Below, one piece after another: positions 46,811 through 58,338 of a stretch of 64,000 bases of DNA. The notes under the pieces are model-generated. The model did no database searches, had not been told where the DNA came from, and was given only the letters and a program-made list of their open reading frames with translations. The translations under genes were made by a program, and so were the position numbers. The DNA is from Polyangiaceae bacterium (GTDB taxonomy: Bacteria > Myxococcota_A > Polyangia > Polyangiales > Polyangiaceae): contig JABTUA010000002.1 of the NCBI GenBank assembly GCA_015075635.1, positions 2,918,708-2,982,707 of the forward strand. The letters run 5' to 3'. The stretch's first letter is position 1, and each line of letters begins with the position of its first letter.

Positions 46811-48961
46811 CTACTTGTCGCGCAGGCGGCGGGTGAGGCCAGTACTCCGCTCCTCGCGCCGGACCTCCGACAGGGCGAGCCGCAGCGCGCGCGGATCGGT
46901 GACCAGCACGCACAGCCGCTTGGCGCGGGTCACGGCCGTGTAGAGCAGATTGCGGTTCAGCATCACGAAGTGCGTCGACAAGAGCGGCAGCACCACCGCC
47001 GGGTACTCGCTGCCCTGGCTCTTGTGGATGCTCGTGGCGTACGCGAGCGTCAGGCTCTCGAGATCCGCGTCTTCGAGATCGACCTCGCGCTCGTCGAAGC
47101 GCACGCGGACGTGACGCTCGGCGGGCTCGACGGCGACGATCACGCCGAGGTCGCCGTTGAAGACGTCACGCTCGTAGTCGTTCCGAGTCTGCATGACCTT
47201 GTCGCCGACGCGGAGCTTCTGGCCCCGTGACTCGAGGGCGGGGCCGTCCGGGTTGAGCACTGCCTGCAGTCGCTCGTTCAGCGCCTGTGTCCCCGCGGGG
47301 CCTCGGTGCATGGGAGTGAGCACCTGGACGTCGCGCACCGGGTCCAGCCCGAAGCGCTTGGGGATGCGCTGCGTGGCGATCTCGACGACCACGGCCGCCG
47401 CTTCCTCCGGGTCGCGGCGCTGAACGACGAAGAAGTCGGCGTTCGGCTCCTCGGCGTTGGCGCCGAGCGGCGGCTCTCCGATCAGGATGCGATGCGCGTT
47501 CTCCACGATACGGCTCGCGCCGTGCTGGCGGAAGATCTCGTTCAGCCGCACCACCGGCACCGCACCGCTGTCGATCAGATCTCGGAGCAGCGCGCCCGGC
47601 CCCACGCTCGGCAGCTGGTCGGAGTCCCCGACCACGACGCAGCGGGCTCCGTCGGGCGTGGCCGAGAGCAACGCCGCGCCGAGCGGCAGGTCGATCATCG
47701 AGGCCTCGTCCACGATGATCGCGTCCGCGTCGAGCGGCGCGTCGGCGTTCCGTTGGAACTGACCCGAGCGCGGCTCGAACTCCAGGAGGCGGTGAATGGT
47801 GCTGGCGTCCCGGCCAGTGGCCTCGGCGAGTCGCTTGGCGGCGCGCCCCGTCGGGGCCGCCAGCCTCGTCGAGAGCCGCGCGGCCTCGAAGACGCTCAGC
47901 ACGGCCCTCACGATGGTGGTCTTCCCGACGCCCGGCCCGCCGGTGATGACCAGGACCTTCTCCCGAGCCGCCGCCTCGACCGCCGCACGCTGGGCGGGAG
48001 CCAGCGTGAGGCCACGGCGCTTCTCGTACGCCGCGATGGCCGCCGGCAGGCCCGGAAGGCTCGGCGCCGGGGCGTCGAGCAAGCGCCGGACGCCCTTTGC
48101 GAAGCTCACCTCCGCCGCGTGCAGGCGCCACAGGAAAGCGAAGTCGTCCTCGACGACTACGCGCTCACTGGCCCGGAGCGCGTCGATCGCGGCCTCGACG
48201 TGCGCGTCGTCGATCTCGAGCATCTGGGCGGAGCGCTCGACCAATACGGCGCGCGGCACCGCCACGTGCCCCTGATCGGCGAGCGCCCCGAGCTCGTGGA
48301 GCACGCCTGCCTGGGCGCGCTCGGGGTGATCGCCCGCGATGCCGAGCGAGCGCGCGATGCGGTCCGCGGTCTTGAACCCGACGCCCTGAACTTCGAGGGC
48401 GAGCCGGTAGGGCGAGCGCTGCACCACGGAAGCGCTGCGGTCACCGTAGCGTTTGAAGATGCGGGCCGCGAGCGCGGGCGAGGCGCCGTGGGTCTGAAGG
48501 AGCACCATCACGTTGGCGATGGCGCGGTGCTCCGACCACGCCTTCTTGATCTCGGCGACGCGTCGCGCGCCAATGCCCGAGACCTCGCCCAGGCGCTGCG
48601 GCTCCGCGTCCAGGACCTTCAGCGATTCCAGACCGAAGGTCTCGACGATGCGCTTGGCGAAGCCGGGACCGATACCGGGGATGAGGCCGGAGCCCAGGTA
48701 CTTCTCCAGCCCGACCAGCGTCGCCGGCTCGATGGCGACCAAGGATTCGGCGCGGAACTGCTCACCGCGCCGGGGATCGCGCACGAAGTCGCCGGTGACG
48801 CGCACCCGCGTGCCGGGGCCCACCGGCTGGAAGGTGCCGATGACGACGATGGGGCCGGAACCTGCGCCTCCCTCCACGGAGCCGACGCGCAGCACCCGGA
48901 ACCCCGTCTCCTCGTTCTCGAAGGTGACGCGCTCGACTTGGCCGGTGAGGGTGGTCGGCAC
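46811..48961 (-). CDS. recD2: RecD2-type DNA helicase
   Basis: The 716-residue SF1 helicase has the RecD2 layout: an N-terminal OB-like domain (LTGQVERVTFENEETGFRV), tandem helix-hairpin-helix motifs (YLGSGLIPGIGPGFAKRIV, RLGEVSGIGARRVAEIKKAW), then Walker A GGPGVGKTT, Walker B DEASMIDLPL, the motif GDSDQLPSVGPG, and a C-terminal UvrD-like domain (YATSIHKSQGSEYPAVVLPL). RecD2 acts without RecBC as a 5'-3' helicase in repair. The GTG start is supported by a TAGCTT box 6 nt upstream and the usual MPTTLTG-like N-terminus. Confidence 0.95.
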   Translation of the reverse strand: MPTTLTGQVERVTFENEETGFRVLRVGSVEGGAGSGPIVVIGTFQPVGPGTRVRVTGDFVRDPRRGEQFRAESLVAIEPATLVGLEKYLGSGLIPGIGPGFAKRIVETFGLESLKVLDAEPQRLGEVSGIGARRVAEIKKAWSEHRAIANVMVLLQTHGASPALAARIFKRYGDRSASVVQRSPYRLALEVQGVGFKTADRIARSLGIAGDHPERAQAGVLHELGALADQGHVAVPRAVLVERSAQMLEIDDAHVEAAIDALRASERVVVEDDFAFLWRLHAAEVSFAKGVRRLLDAPAPSLPGLPAAIAAYEKRRGLTLAPAQRAAVEAAAREKVLVITGGPGVGKTTIVRAVLSVFEAARLSTRLAAPTGRAAKRLAEATGRDASTIHRLLEFEPRSGQFQRNADAPLDADAIIVDEASMIDLPLGAALLSATPDGARCVVVGDSDQLPSVGPGALLRDLIDSGAVPVVRLNEIFRQHGASRIVENAHRILIGEPPLGANAEEPNADFFVVQRRDPEEAAAVVVEIATQRIPKRFGLDPVRDVQVLTPMHRGPAGTQALNERLQAVLNPDGPALESRGQKLRVGDKVMQTRNDYERDVFNGDLGVIVAVEPAERHVRVRFDEREVDLEDADLESLTLAYATSIHKSQGSEYPAVVLPLLSTHFVMLNRNLLYTAVTRAKRLCVLVTDPRALRLALSEVRREERSTGLTRRLRDK

Positions 48962-48967
48962 GGCCGA

Positions 48968-48973
48968 AAGCTA
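48968..48973 (-). promoter_or_regulatory. TAGCTT -10 box of leaderless recD2
   Basis: TAGCTT (minus strand, 48973-48968) ends 6 nt before the GTG at 48961, with no Shine-Dalgarno between. Confidence 0.6.
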
Positions 48974-49069
48974 CACCGGGGCCGCGGCTGCGCGCGTCGC
49001 TTTCGCCCGCGCTAGGACGATCAAGGACCGCGGGTTGTCCCCGTCCTTGGCCGGCGCTAGAGGCCGAGC

Positions 49070-49543
49070 ATGAGGCGCGCTGCGCTCTTCGGCGCTCTGG
49101 GCCTGGGGCTCGTGGTCGCGACGGGCTTCCTCGGCAACGCCTGGCGCGAGCGCTCCGCGAAGCTCGAGATCGCAAGGCAGCTCGGGCGTCAGCTCGCCTG
49201 GCACCGAGATCGGGTGTTCTGGAGCGCGGGTGACAGCATGGGCCCCGGCGAGCCGGCCGCGCCGATTCGCTTCTGCTCGGTGGCCCGCAGGCTGTTCGCG
49301 CGCGCCAGCTACGAGAGCTACGCGCACTGTGCGCCCACGGCGCCCGGGTGCGTCGTACCCGAGGCGGACCGCATCGTCCCCTGTCGCCCCGCGGAGGTGA
49401 TCGAGCTCCAAGCAGGTGACCCGACACCGAGCGGGGGTCGGGAGCATCCTGCGTGCGCGGGCGGCTTCACCGGTCCGGTGCGCTGCGTGGTCACCCTCGA
49501 GTCGCGCGGCGAATCGCGCAAGGTCGCCGTGGTGGTGCGGTAG
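49070..49543 (+). CDS. Membrane-anchored protein with Cys-rich outer domain
   Basis: The 157-residue protein has one N-terminal TM segment (ALFGALGLGLVVATGFLG) and an outside domain with six cysteines (FCSVA, HCAPTAPGCVVP, PCRP, ACAGG, RCVV), which could form three disulfides. I do not recognise it. A TAGAGG box ends 6 nt before the ATG, suggesting its own leaderless promoter. It is divergent from recD2, with about 108 bp between starts. Confidence 0.65.
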   Translation: MRRAALFGALGLGLVVATGFLGNAWRERSAKLEIARQLGRQLAWHRDRVFWSAGDSMGPGEPAAPIRFCSVARRLFARASYESYAHCAPTAPGCVVPEADRIVPCRPAEVIELQAGDPTPSGGREHPACAGGFTGPVRCVVTLESRGESRKVAVVVR

Positions 49544-49618
49544 CTGGGCTCAGTCGACCGAGCCGGCAAGGGTGATGCATTTCCCCGGCGCCGTGCCCTC
49601 GCACACGCCGCCGTCCGC

Positions 49619-51091
49619 TCACTGACAGAGCTTGAAGCGGCGCAGGCGCAGGGTGGCCTGGAACCCTCCCGCCGCTCCCGAGTCCCGCCAGGCGACCAGC
49701 AGCTTGTCGCCGGCGTGGGCCACGACGGGTTGATCGACGCCCTTGGAGCTCGGAAGCTTCGTCGAAGGGCTTCCAGTCATCTCGAATTTCGCGATACCCG
49801 CGAGCTCGGCCTTCCCCGGCTGGAGCTCGACGTAGCTCGCGGTCAAGGCGAGCGAAGATTCTGCCGCATTGATGCCCGCGACCGCGAAGTGCACGCGCTC
49901 GTCCGGCGAGGACGCCGGTCGTTTGAACGCGGTCATACCGGGCAGATTGACGCCCTGGATCAACGACTCCGGGTTGGACTTGCAGCTCGAGAGCTCCTGC
50001 ACTTGGTTCCCGGTGATCAGGAACGAGTTGAACTCCGTGGACGGCCCAGCGGCGACGATGTTGGTCGTGAACGCGCCGGTCCAGAGTCGGCCGCGCCCCG
50101 CGGCGACGAGTCCGCCGAAGAAGCCCTTCGTGGTGTCGCACGAGGCCGGCGTCATGCTGGTCTCGGACGTGCCGGTAATGGTCACGTTCAGCGTGGTGTC
50201 GTCTCGCCAGAACGCGCCGATTGCCGACTCGGAAATGACTGGTGCGAGCCCAGTGACCTTTGACGCAGTGATGGTCTTCTGCGTGGGCTTCGTCGACGCG
50301 TTGCCGATCCAGATGCCGTTCGGCCCGATCCACATGGCGCCAGGTTCACCGCTCGGTCCCAGGAATCCTTCGGGGCGCAGCGTCCCGTCTATCGTCAGGT
50401 CGTAGCAGGCGCCGGAGCAGACATCGGCGGCCGTGGGGGCCGCGCCCAGGTCGGCTGGAAACGCGAGCTGCTTCACGCGCCAGTCGAAGCCAGAGACTTG
50501 CACGGCGAGGAAGCCGATGAGGTCGCTCCCGTCATGGACCAACGACACCGGACCGCGAGGGCCACCGCCGAACGACGGCCCGAGCGGGTACTCGGCGGTC
50601 TTCTGCAGCGAACCGTCCACCGGTACGGCGAACACGGAGCTGTCGAACTGCCACGTGCCGGCATCGCCGAGCTTCGTGCCGAAGTACTTCGAGACGTAAA
50701 AGCGGTCGGAACCGCCGACGGCGCTGAGCCCGCCCAGGTACTCTTCCGCTGGCAAATCGAGCTGCCCGTCGTCGTACAATTTGCCGACGTGCCCGCAGGT
50801 GGGCGTTCCGCCTTCGGGAGTGAGGCAGACGTCGGTGGTGCACGGGTCGCCGTCGTCGCACGACTTCCCGCAAGGTCCCGCGTCCCCCGCGCTGCCGCCT
50901 GAGCCCGCGACCCCAGCGCTGCCGCCGACGGCACCGCCGCTTCCCCCGCCGCCGGCTACTCCCCCCGAGGAGGTATCCGAGCCCGCGTCGCCGGGCTCTC
51001 CTTTCAGCTCGTCGAAGTCGAGGAGGAACGCGCACGAGACCGAGCCGAGCAGCGCGAGCGCAGGCAGCCAGCGAACGAGCTTCCGCACCAT
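49619..51091 (-). CDS. Tethered lipoprotein with propeller-like domain
   Basis: The 490-residue protein has a signal peptide (ALALLGSVSC), a Gly/Ser/Ala tether at about residues 35-72 (GGVAGGGGSGGAVGG), a Cys-rich joint (CGKSCDDGDPCTTDVC, an EGF-like or myxobacterial repeat), and a C-terminal domain of about 370 residues with repeated strands that may be a propeller. A TAAGCT box ends 7 nt before the ATG at 51091, indicating a leaderless mRNA. It is divergent from the aminopeptidase gene. Confidence 0.8.
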   Translation of the reverse strand: MVRKLVRWLPALALLGSVSCAFLLDFDELKGEPGDAGSDTSSGGVAGGGGSGGAVGGSAGVAGSGGSAGDAGPCGKSCDDGDPCTTDVCLTPEGGTPTCGHVGKLYDDGQLDLPAEEYLGGLSAVGGSDRFYVSKYFGTKLGDAGTWQFDSSVFAVPVDGSLQKTAEYPLGPSFGGGPRGPVSLVHDGSDLIGFLAVQVSGFDWRVKQLAFPADLGAAPTAADVCSGACYDLTIDGTLRPEGFLGPSGEPGAMWIGPNGIWIGNASTKPTQKTITASKVTGLAPVISESAIGAFWRDDTTLNVTITGTSETSMTPASCDTTKGFFGGLVAAGRGRLWTGAFTTNIVAAGPSTEFNSFLITGNQVQELSSCKSNPESLIQGVNLPGMTAFKRPASSPDERVHFAVAGINAAESSLALTASYVELQPGKAELAGIAKFEMTGSPSTKLPSSKGVDQPVVAHAGDKLLVAWRDSGAAGGFQATLRLRRFKLCQ

Positions 51092-51203
51092 CTCGGACAG
51101 CTTAGCGGGCCCCGCCAGCGCCGCCAACCTCACCCTGGGGCGCCGGCTCGACACCTCGGTCCTTGCGGACCCGATCCGCGCCGGGGTATTCGGGACTTCT
51201 GCC

Positions 51204-53860
<2,657 letters not shown>

Positions 53861-53864
<4 letters not shown>

Positions 53865-54649
53865 GCGACGAGACCCCGGTCGAAGTCGAGCGGCGCGGAC
53901 GCGTCGCGATCCTGACCATCAACCGCCCCGATCGGCTGAACGCGCTCTCGCGTGCAACGCTGAAGGCCTTCGGTCGCATCGGCAGAGAGCTCCAAGGAGA
54001 CGCTTCGGTACGGGCCATCGTGCTCACCGCGAGCGGCGAGAAGGCGTTCTGCGCCGGCGCGGATCTCAAGGAGCGGCAGGGCATGGACGAGAACGCCGTG
54101 CGCGACCAGGTGAAGCTCTACCGCACCGAGCTCGGCTGGCTGGACGCCTCTCGCGTCCCGGTGATCGCGGCGCTCAACGGCGTGGCCCTCGGCGGCGGGC
54201 TCGAGCTCGCGCTGCTCTGCGATCTCAGGGTCGCCGCCGCCCACGCCGTGCTCGGCCTGCCGGAGACCGGCATCGGCATCATTCCCGGCGCGGGCGGCAC
54301 ACAGCGCCTGCCGCGAGTGGTGGGCGAGGCTCGAGCCAAGGAGCTGATCCTGCTTGGTCGCCGCCTGAGCGCGGAAGAAGCGCTGGCCATCGGCCTGGTC
54401 AACCGGGTGACGCCCACGGGCACCAGCGTGCTCGAGGACACGCTCGGCTGGATCGCGCCCATCGCCGAAGGCGCCCCCATCGCGCAGAGCGCTGCACTCC
54501 GGGCCATCGACCTGTCGTTCGAGACCAGCCTGGAGCACGGCCTCGAGCTCGAGCGCCTGCTCTACGACGAGTGCCTGCGCAGCGAAGATCGGCGCGAGGC
54601 GCTCAGCGCCTTCGCCGCCAAGCGAAAGCCCGAGTTCCAGGGGCGCTGA
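53861..54649 (+). CDS. Enoyl-CoA hydratase
   Basis: The 262-residue crotonase-family protein has oxyanion-hole segments CAGADLKE and ALNGVALGGG, and both catalytic glutamates typical of hydratases (GGLELALLCD and PETGIGIIPGAGGTQRL). It should hydrate trans-2-enoyl-CoA in fatty-acid or branched-chain acid breakdown. The GTG start overlaps the aminopeptidase stop as GTGA, so they are coupled; I see no metabolic reason for the pairing. The next convergent gene ends at the very next base. Confidence 0.93.
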
Positions 54650-55687
54650 TCACGGGGTCGTGCAGCTCGCGCTGTTCGAGACCACCACGTCGTCGACGTT
54701 CCAGCCGCCTCCAGCGACTGCGCCGGAGCCGACCTTGTAGCAGAATCGCACCCGGAAGGTGGAGCTCTTGTACGCCGAGACGTCGAACTGCTGCTGCGTC
54801 CAGCTGGTGTCGTTGACGAAGCCGCTCGAGCTGACGGAGTAGACCGACGTCCAGAACGAGCCATCGCTCGAGACCTCGACCTTCGTGGTCACGTAGCTCG
54901 GGTAGTCGGTGTGCAGGTGGCGCCAGTAGGACAGGTGGAGCGATGTGGCGCTGCCTGCGTTGATGCTCGGGCTGGTGAGGCAGTAGTCCGAGGTAGAGGC
55001 CGAGGTCGAGTAGCAGCCACCGATGACGACGCCGGCGATCTTGCCGTCGCCGGAGTGATCCGTGGAGGGGTCGTTTCCCGCCGACGAGCCGCAGCTCGAA
55101 GCCATCGCCGCTCCGATGGACCAGGTCGGGCCGAGCGACCAACCCGCGGTCGAGGTCGCGAAAGTGTCGCTGAAGTACTTGGTGCAGCTCCCGCCCGTGC
55201 CACCGCTGCCGCCCGTGCCGCCAATGCCGCCGATGCCACCGGTGCCACCGATACCGCCCGTGCCGCCGACACCACCGGTGCCGCCGACACCACCGGTGCC
55301 GCCGAAGCCACTCGTGCCGCCGACACCACCCGTGCCGCCGAAGCCGCTCGTGCCGCCGACACCACCGGTGCCGCCGACACCACCGGTGCCGCCGAAGCCG
55401 CTCGTGCCGCCGACACCACCGGTGCCGCCGAAGCCCCCGGTGCCGCCGCCGGCGATTCCGCCCGTGCCGGCCATGCCGCCGCTGCCGCCCTGTGCGCCGG
55501 AGCCGCCGAAACCCCCGAAGCCACCTGAACCGCCGCCGAACCCGCCGGCGCCGGAGGTGTTGCCGCTGCCGCCGGTGCCCGAGCCGCCGTCGGGGTTGAA
55601 CCCGCCGCTGCTGCTGCCGGCGCCACCGCACGCGGCGAGCCCCGCCAAGAAGAACAAGAAGGCGGCCGAAACCGCGCGCGAGGTCAT
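54650..55687 (-). CDS. Lipoprotein with long Gly-rich repeat tether
   Basis: The 345-residue protein has a signal peptide (FLFFLAGLAACGG), a tether of about 145 residues built from GGTGGVGGTSGF-type units, and a C-terminal domain of about 170 residues (SWTQQQFDVSAYKSSTFRVR, GGWNVDDVVVSNSASC) resembling MAM or concanavalin-like jelly rolls of adhesins. A perfect TATAAT box ends 7 nt before the ATG, and no Shine-Dalgarno is present. The tether would hold the domain far from the membrane. Confidence 0.85.
   Translation of the reverse strand: MTSRAVSAAFLFFLAGLAACGGAGSSSGGFNPDGGSGTGGSGNTSGAGGFGGGSGGFGGFGGSGAQGGSGGMAGTGGIAGGGTGGFGGTGGVGGTSGFGGTGGVGGTGGVGGTSGFGGTGGVGGTSGFGGTGGVGGTGGVGGTGGIGGTGGIGGIGGTGGSGGTGGSCTKYFSDTFATSTAGWSLGPTWSIGAAMASSCGSSAGNDPSTDHSGDGKIAGVVIGGCYSTSASTSDYCLTSPSINAGSATSLHLSYWRHLHTDYPSYVTTKVEVSSDGSFWTSVYSVSSSGFVNDTSWTQQQFDVSAYKSSTFRVRFCYKVGSGAVAGGGWNVDDVVVSNSASCTTP
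55195..55500. repeat. 9/18-bp in-frame tandem repeats (lipoprotein tether)
   Basis: About 300 bp of imperfect 9-bp units, many grouped as 18-bp units coding GGTGGV or GGTSGF on the minus strand. Unit boundaries vary, so the exact copy number is not given. All units keep the frame. Confidence 0.85.
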
Positions 55688-55694
55688 GGCGTCG

Positions 55695-55700
55695 ATTATA
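55695..55700 (-). promoter_or_regulatory. Perfect TATAAT box, leaderless lipoprotein gene
   Basis: TATAAT (minus strand, 55700-55695) ends 7 nt before the ATG at 55687. This is the cleanest leaderless-type promoter of the window. Confidence 0.75.
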
Positions 55701-55756
55701 CGGCAGCGTGGCCCGCTGTCTTCCCTGTTCGATTCTGGCTACGACTCCGGACACCT

Positions 55757-56884
55757 ATGAACCGAACTGGTCGCCGAGCCGCGGTGGTCTCGCTGTTCGC
55801 CCTGGGCGTCGCCCTCGCGGTCTGGCGACTTCGGCGATCGCCACCCGCGGCTCCGCCGCCCGAAGGGGCGCACGGGCAGAGCGCGCGCGATCTCGCGCCG
55901 AGCGACGCCGAGGCCGAGGCCGCGCCGGCGCCGCTGCCGAAGCCGGCGCGACCCGATGACGCCGAGCCGAAGTCTCTGGCGGAGCAGCGCCAGCGCATCT
56001 ACCGCCGCATGCGCGAGGAGCTCGGGCTCGGTGACGAAGTCTTGGCCAAGGTCGGCTCCATCGTCGAGGGCAACAAGGTCGTGAGCGAGGGCAACCCCGA
56101 AGTGACCGAGCACCCGATGAAGCGCAGCGAGTGCTGGGAGATCCGGGAGCGCGCGGGGCTCCACGAGCAGCCGAAGTTGCTCGAGCTTCGAACGAACGAA
56201 GCACTCTGCGGCGCGCGCTACATGGTACCGCTCGGCGGCAAGAGCTCCGCCAAGCCGCCGGACACCTGCATCGATCAGTACGAATTCCCGAACATCCCCT
56301 GCGAGTACCCGCTGGTGTACGCCTCCGCGCAGGAGGCCGCGCAACTCTGCCGAGCGGTGGGCAAGCGGCTGTGCGACGCCCACGAGTGGGAAGGCGCCTG
56401 CGCGGGCGAGCTCCGACCGGCCGAGGAGGAGTACCTGTGGGAGCGGAAGCGCCGCATGGAGATGGAGTTCTTCAAGAACGAGAAGCGCGAGAAGGTCTGG
56501 GCCTACGGGCTGGAGAAGAACCACCAGAAGTGCGCCACCGGCTCCAAGAAGAGCGGCAAGTGCGGCGGTGGGGGCTGGGAGAGCTGTGGCTCGAACACCT
56601 ACCCGGCCGGCGCGTTCCCCGAGTGCGTCAGTCGCTTCGGCGTGTACGACCAACACGGCAACGCCGCCGAGCACATGAACCTGCCGATGAAACCGGAAGA
56701 GCTCGGGAAGCGAGGCGGGCTCGGCGAGACGGAGATGAAGGGCAGCTGGTTCATCTTCGGGCTCGGCGAGGCGCACGAGGACGACTGTCGTTGGCGCGCA
56801 CCGGCGTGGCACTCGACCAAGGTGGATTACTGGAACAGCCACCGGAACTACCACCTGGGGTTCCGCTGCTGCCGCGACCTGTGA
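55757..56884 (+). CDS. Secreted FGE-fold (SUMF1-like) protein, probably not a formylglycine generator
   Basis: The 375-residue protein has an N-terminal anchor (VVSLFALGVALAVW), a Pro/Ala linker, and a formylglycine-generating-enzyme-like domain: TCIDQYEFPNIPCEYPL, RLCDAHEWEGAC, FGVYDQHGNAAEHM, KGSWFIFG and the terminal GFRCC. In true FGE two cysteines stand near the GSW motif; here only one remains (DDCRW), so the oxidase reaction is unlikely. Extra cysteines suggest disulfides. It may be a structural or binding relative. The start follows a TACGAC box by 11 nt. Confidence 0.8.
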   Translation: MNRTGRRAAVVSLFALGVALAVWRLRRSPPAAPPPEGAHGQSARDLAPSDAEAEAAPAPLPKPARPDDAEPKSLAEQRQRIYRRMREELGLGDEVLAKVGSIVEGNKVVSEGNPEVTEHPMKRSECWEIRERAGLHEQPKLLELRTNEALCGARYMVPLGGKSSAKPPDTCIDQYEFPNIPCEYPLVYASAQEAAQLCRAVGKRLCDAHEWEGACAGELRPAEEEYLWERKRRMEMEFFKNEKREKVWAYGLEKNHQKCATGSKKSGKCGGGGWESCGSNTYPAGAFPECVSRFGVYDQHGNAAEHMNLPMKPEELGKRGGLGETEMKGSWFIFGLGEAHEDDCRWRAPAWHSTKVDYWNSHRNYHLGFRCCRDL

Positions 56885-56896
56885 CGACGGCTCCGA

Positions 56897-58207
56897 TCAG
56901 CGGGGACGAAACGCCTTGGGGTCGAGGCGCAGCCGGCGGAGCGTCTCGTACAGCACGGTACGGCTCATGCCCAGCCGCTGCGCCGCGTCCGGCACGCTGC
57001 CGTAGGTCTCCGTGAGCACCTGACTGATGCGCGCGGCGAGCTCCGCCTCCTCCGTCGGTTGGCCGAGACGGGCCGTCGTGGCGCCGATCACCACGGCCAC
57101 GTCGGCAGGCTCGACCTCCGCGCGGCCCGCGCGCCGGGCGACCTCGCTGGCCGCCCGCACCACGTTGCGGAGCTCGCGCACGTTGCCAGGCCAGGCGTGC
57201 AACATCAGCCGCTCCAGCGCGGTGGCCGTTAGGGTCACGCCGCTCTCGTGGAGGAAGTGCAGCGCCAGGGCCGGCAGATCCTCGATGCGCTCGCGCAGCG
57301 CGGGAAGCACCACCCGGAGGCCGGAGAGTCGGTGCAGGAGGTCGCCGCGGAAGTCGCTGGCGTCCACCATGGAGTCGACGTCCCGATTGGTGGCCGCGAC
57401 GATGCGCACATCCACCTGCACGACCTTGTCTTCGCCGACCGCGCGCACCTCTTCGGTCTCCAGGACGCGCAGCAGCTTGGCCTGCACGGGAGCCGGCAGC
57501 TCACCGATCTCGTCCAAGAACAGAGTGCCCCCGTCGGCGCTGCGGAACAGCCCCGCGCGGGAGCCCACCGCACCCGAGAACGCGCCGCGGCTGTGCCCGA
57601 ACAGCTCGGCGTCGACCAGCTCGTTGGGGACCGCCGCGCAGTTGAGCGCCACGAACTGCCCGGGGCGCCCGCTGCGATCGTGCAGCACCCGGGCCACGAC
57701 CTCCTTCCCCGTGCCCGTGTCCCCCAGGACGAGGACGGGCGTCTTGGTGGCGGCCACGGTGTCGATGACGATCCGGGCGTCGTCGAGGGCGGCGCCGCCG
57801 ACCAGCTCGGGGATGAAGGGCGGCCGCCGATCGGCGTACGGGCCCACGTCGGCCAGGGTCACGAGCAGGGTCTTCGCGATGCGGATCACGCTGCCCAGCG
57901 GCGCGAGCACTCCGCCGTCCGGCACCCGCTCTCCGTTCACGAAGGTCCCGTTTCGACTGCCCGCGTCGGTGACGTGGACCGCGGAGCCTCGGTGCTCGAG
58001 ACGCGCGTGGATGCGGGACACGCCCGCGTCCTCCACGGTCAAGTCCGCGGTCTGGTCCCGGCCCACGGTGAGCGCCGGCGCGATGCGCGAGACGGACCAG
58101 GGCAGCGCGCCCCGGCAGTAGGCCACCACCACGCCCAGCTCCTGGCGGCGCTGTCCGGCCACGCTTGCGTAATCGAAGGCGGCCTCGGTGACCGTGCGAT
58201 CGGCCAT
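56897..58207 (-). CDS. FHA-domain sigma54-dependent activator
   Basis: The 436-residue regulator has an FHA domain (GRD at 49-51, SRIHARL, SRNGTFVN) that binds phosphothreonine, an AAA+ domain with Walker A GDTGTGKE (162-169), the sigma54-contact loop GAFSGA (208-213, Ser instead of the usual Thr) and FLDEIG, and a Fis-type HTH (about 395-432, LGMSRTVLYETLRRL). FHA input implies control by Ser/Thr kinases rather than a receiver domain. A TAAGAT box lies 9 nt before the ATG. Targets are not evident; no clear GG-N10-GC promoter was picked out nearby. Confidence 0.95.
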   Translation of the reverse strand: MADRTVTEAAFDYASVAGQRRQELGVVVAYCRGALPWSVSRIAPALTVGRDQTADLTVEDAGVSRIHARLEHRGSAVHVTDAGSRNGTFVNGERVPDGGVLAPLGSVIRIAKTLLVTLADVGPYADRRPPFIPELVGGAALDDARIVIDTVAATKTPVLVLGDTGTGKEVVARVLHDRSGRPGQFVALNCAAVPNELVDAELFGHSRGAFSGAVGSRAGLFRSADGGTLFLDEIGELPAPVQAKLLRVLETEEVRAVGEDKVVQVDVRIVAATNRDVDSMVDASDFRGDLLHRLSGLRVVLPALRERIEDLPALALHFLHESGVTLTATALERLMLHAWPGNVRELRNVVRAASEVARRAGRAEVEPADVAVVIGATTARLGQPTEEAELAARISQVLTETYGSVPDAAQRLGMSRTVLYETLRRLRLDPKAFRPR

Positions 58208-58338
58208 GAACGGCGCATCTTACATGCCCGATCCGGACCCGGTCCAAGCGCCGTCCGGACGGGCCGCGAGGGGCCCTGCCCAAACCTGCGGAGCTCTGCC
58301 GTGGCGGCACCTGGTCCACGGCTTGCAGCCGGCCGGGC

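Noticed and set aside
55062-55760. A PPVPPTPPV-type open frame on the plus strand
   Set aside because: It mirrors the GGTGGV tether of the lipoprotein on the other strand, which has a signal peptide and a TATAAT box.
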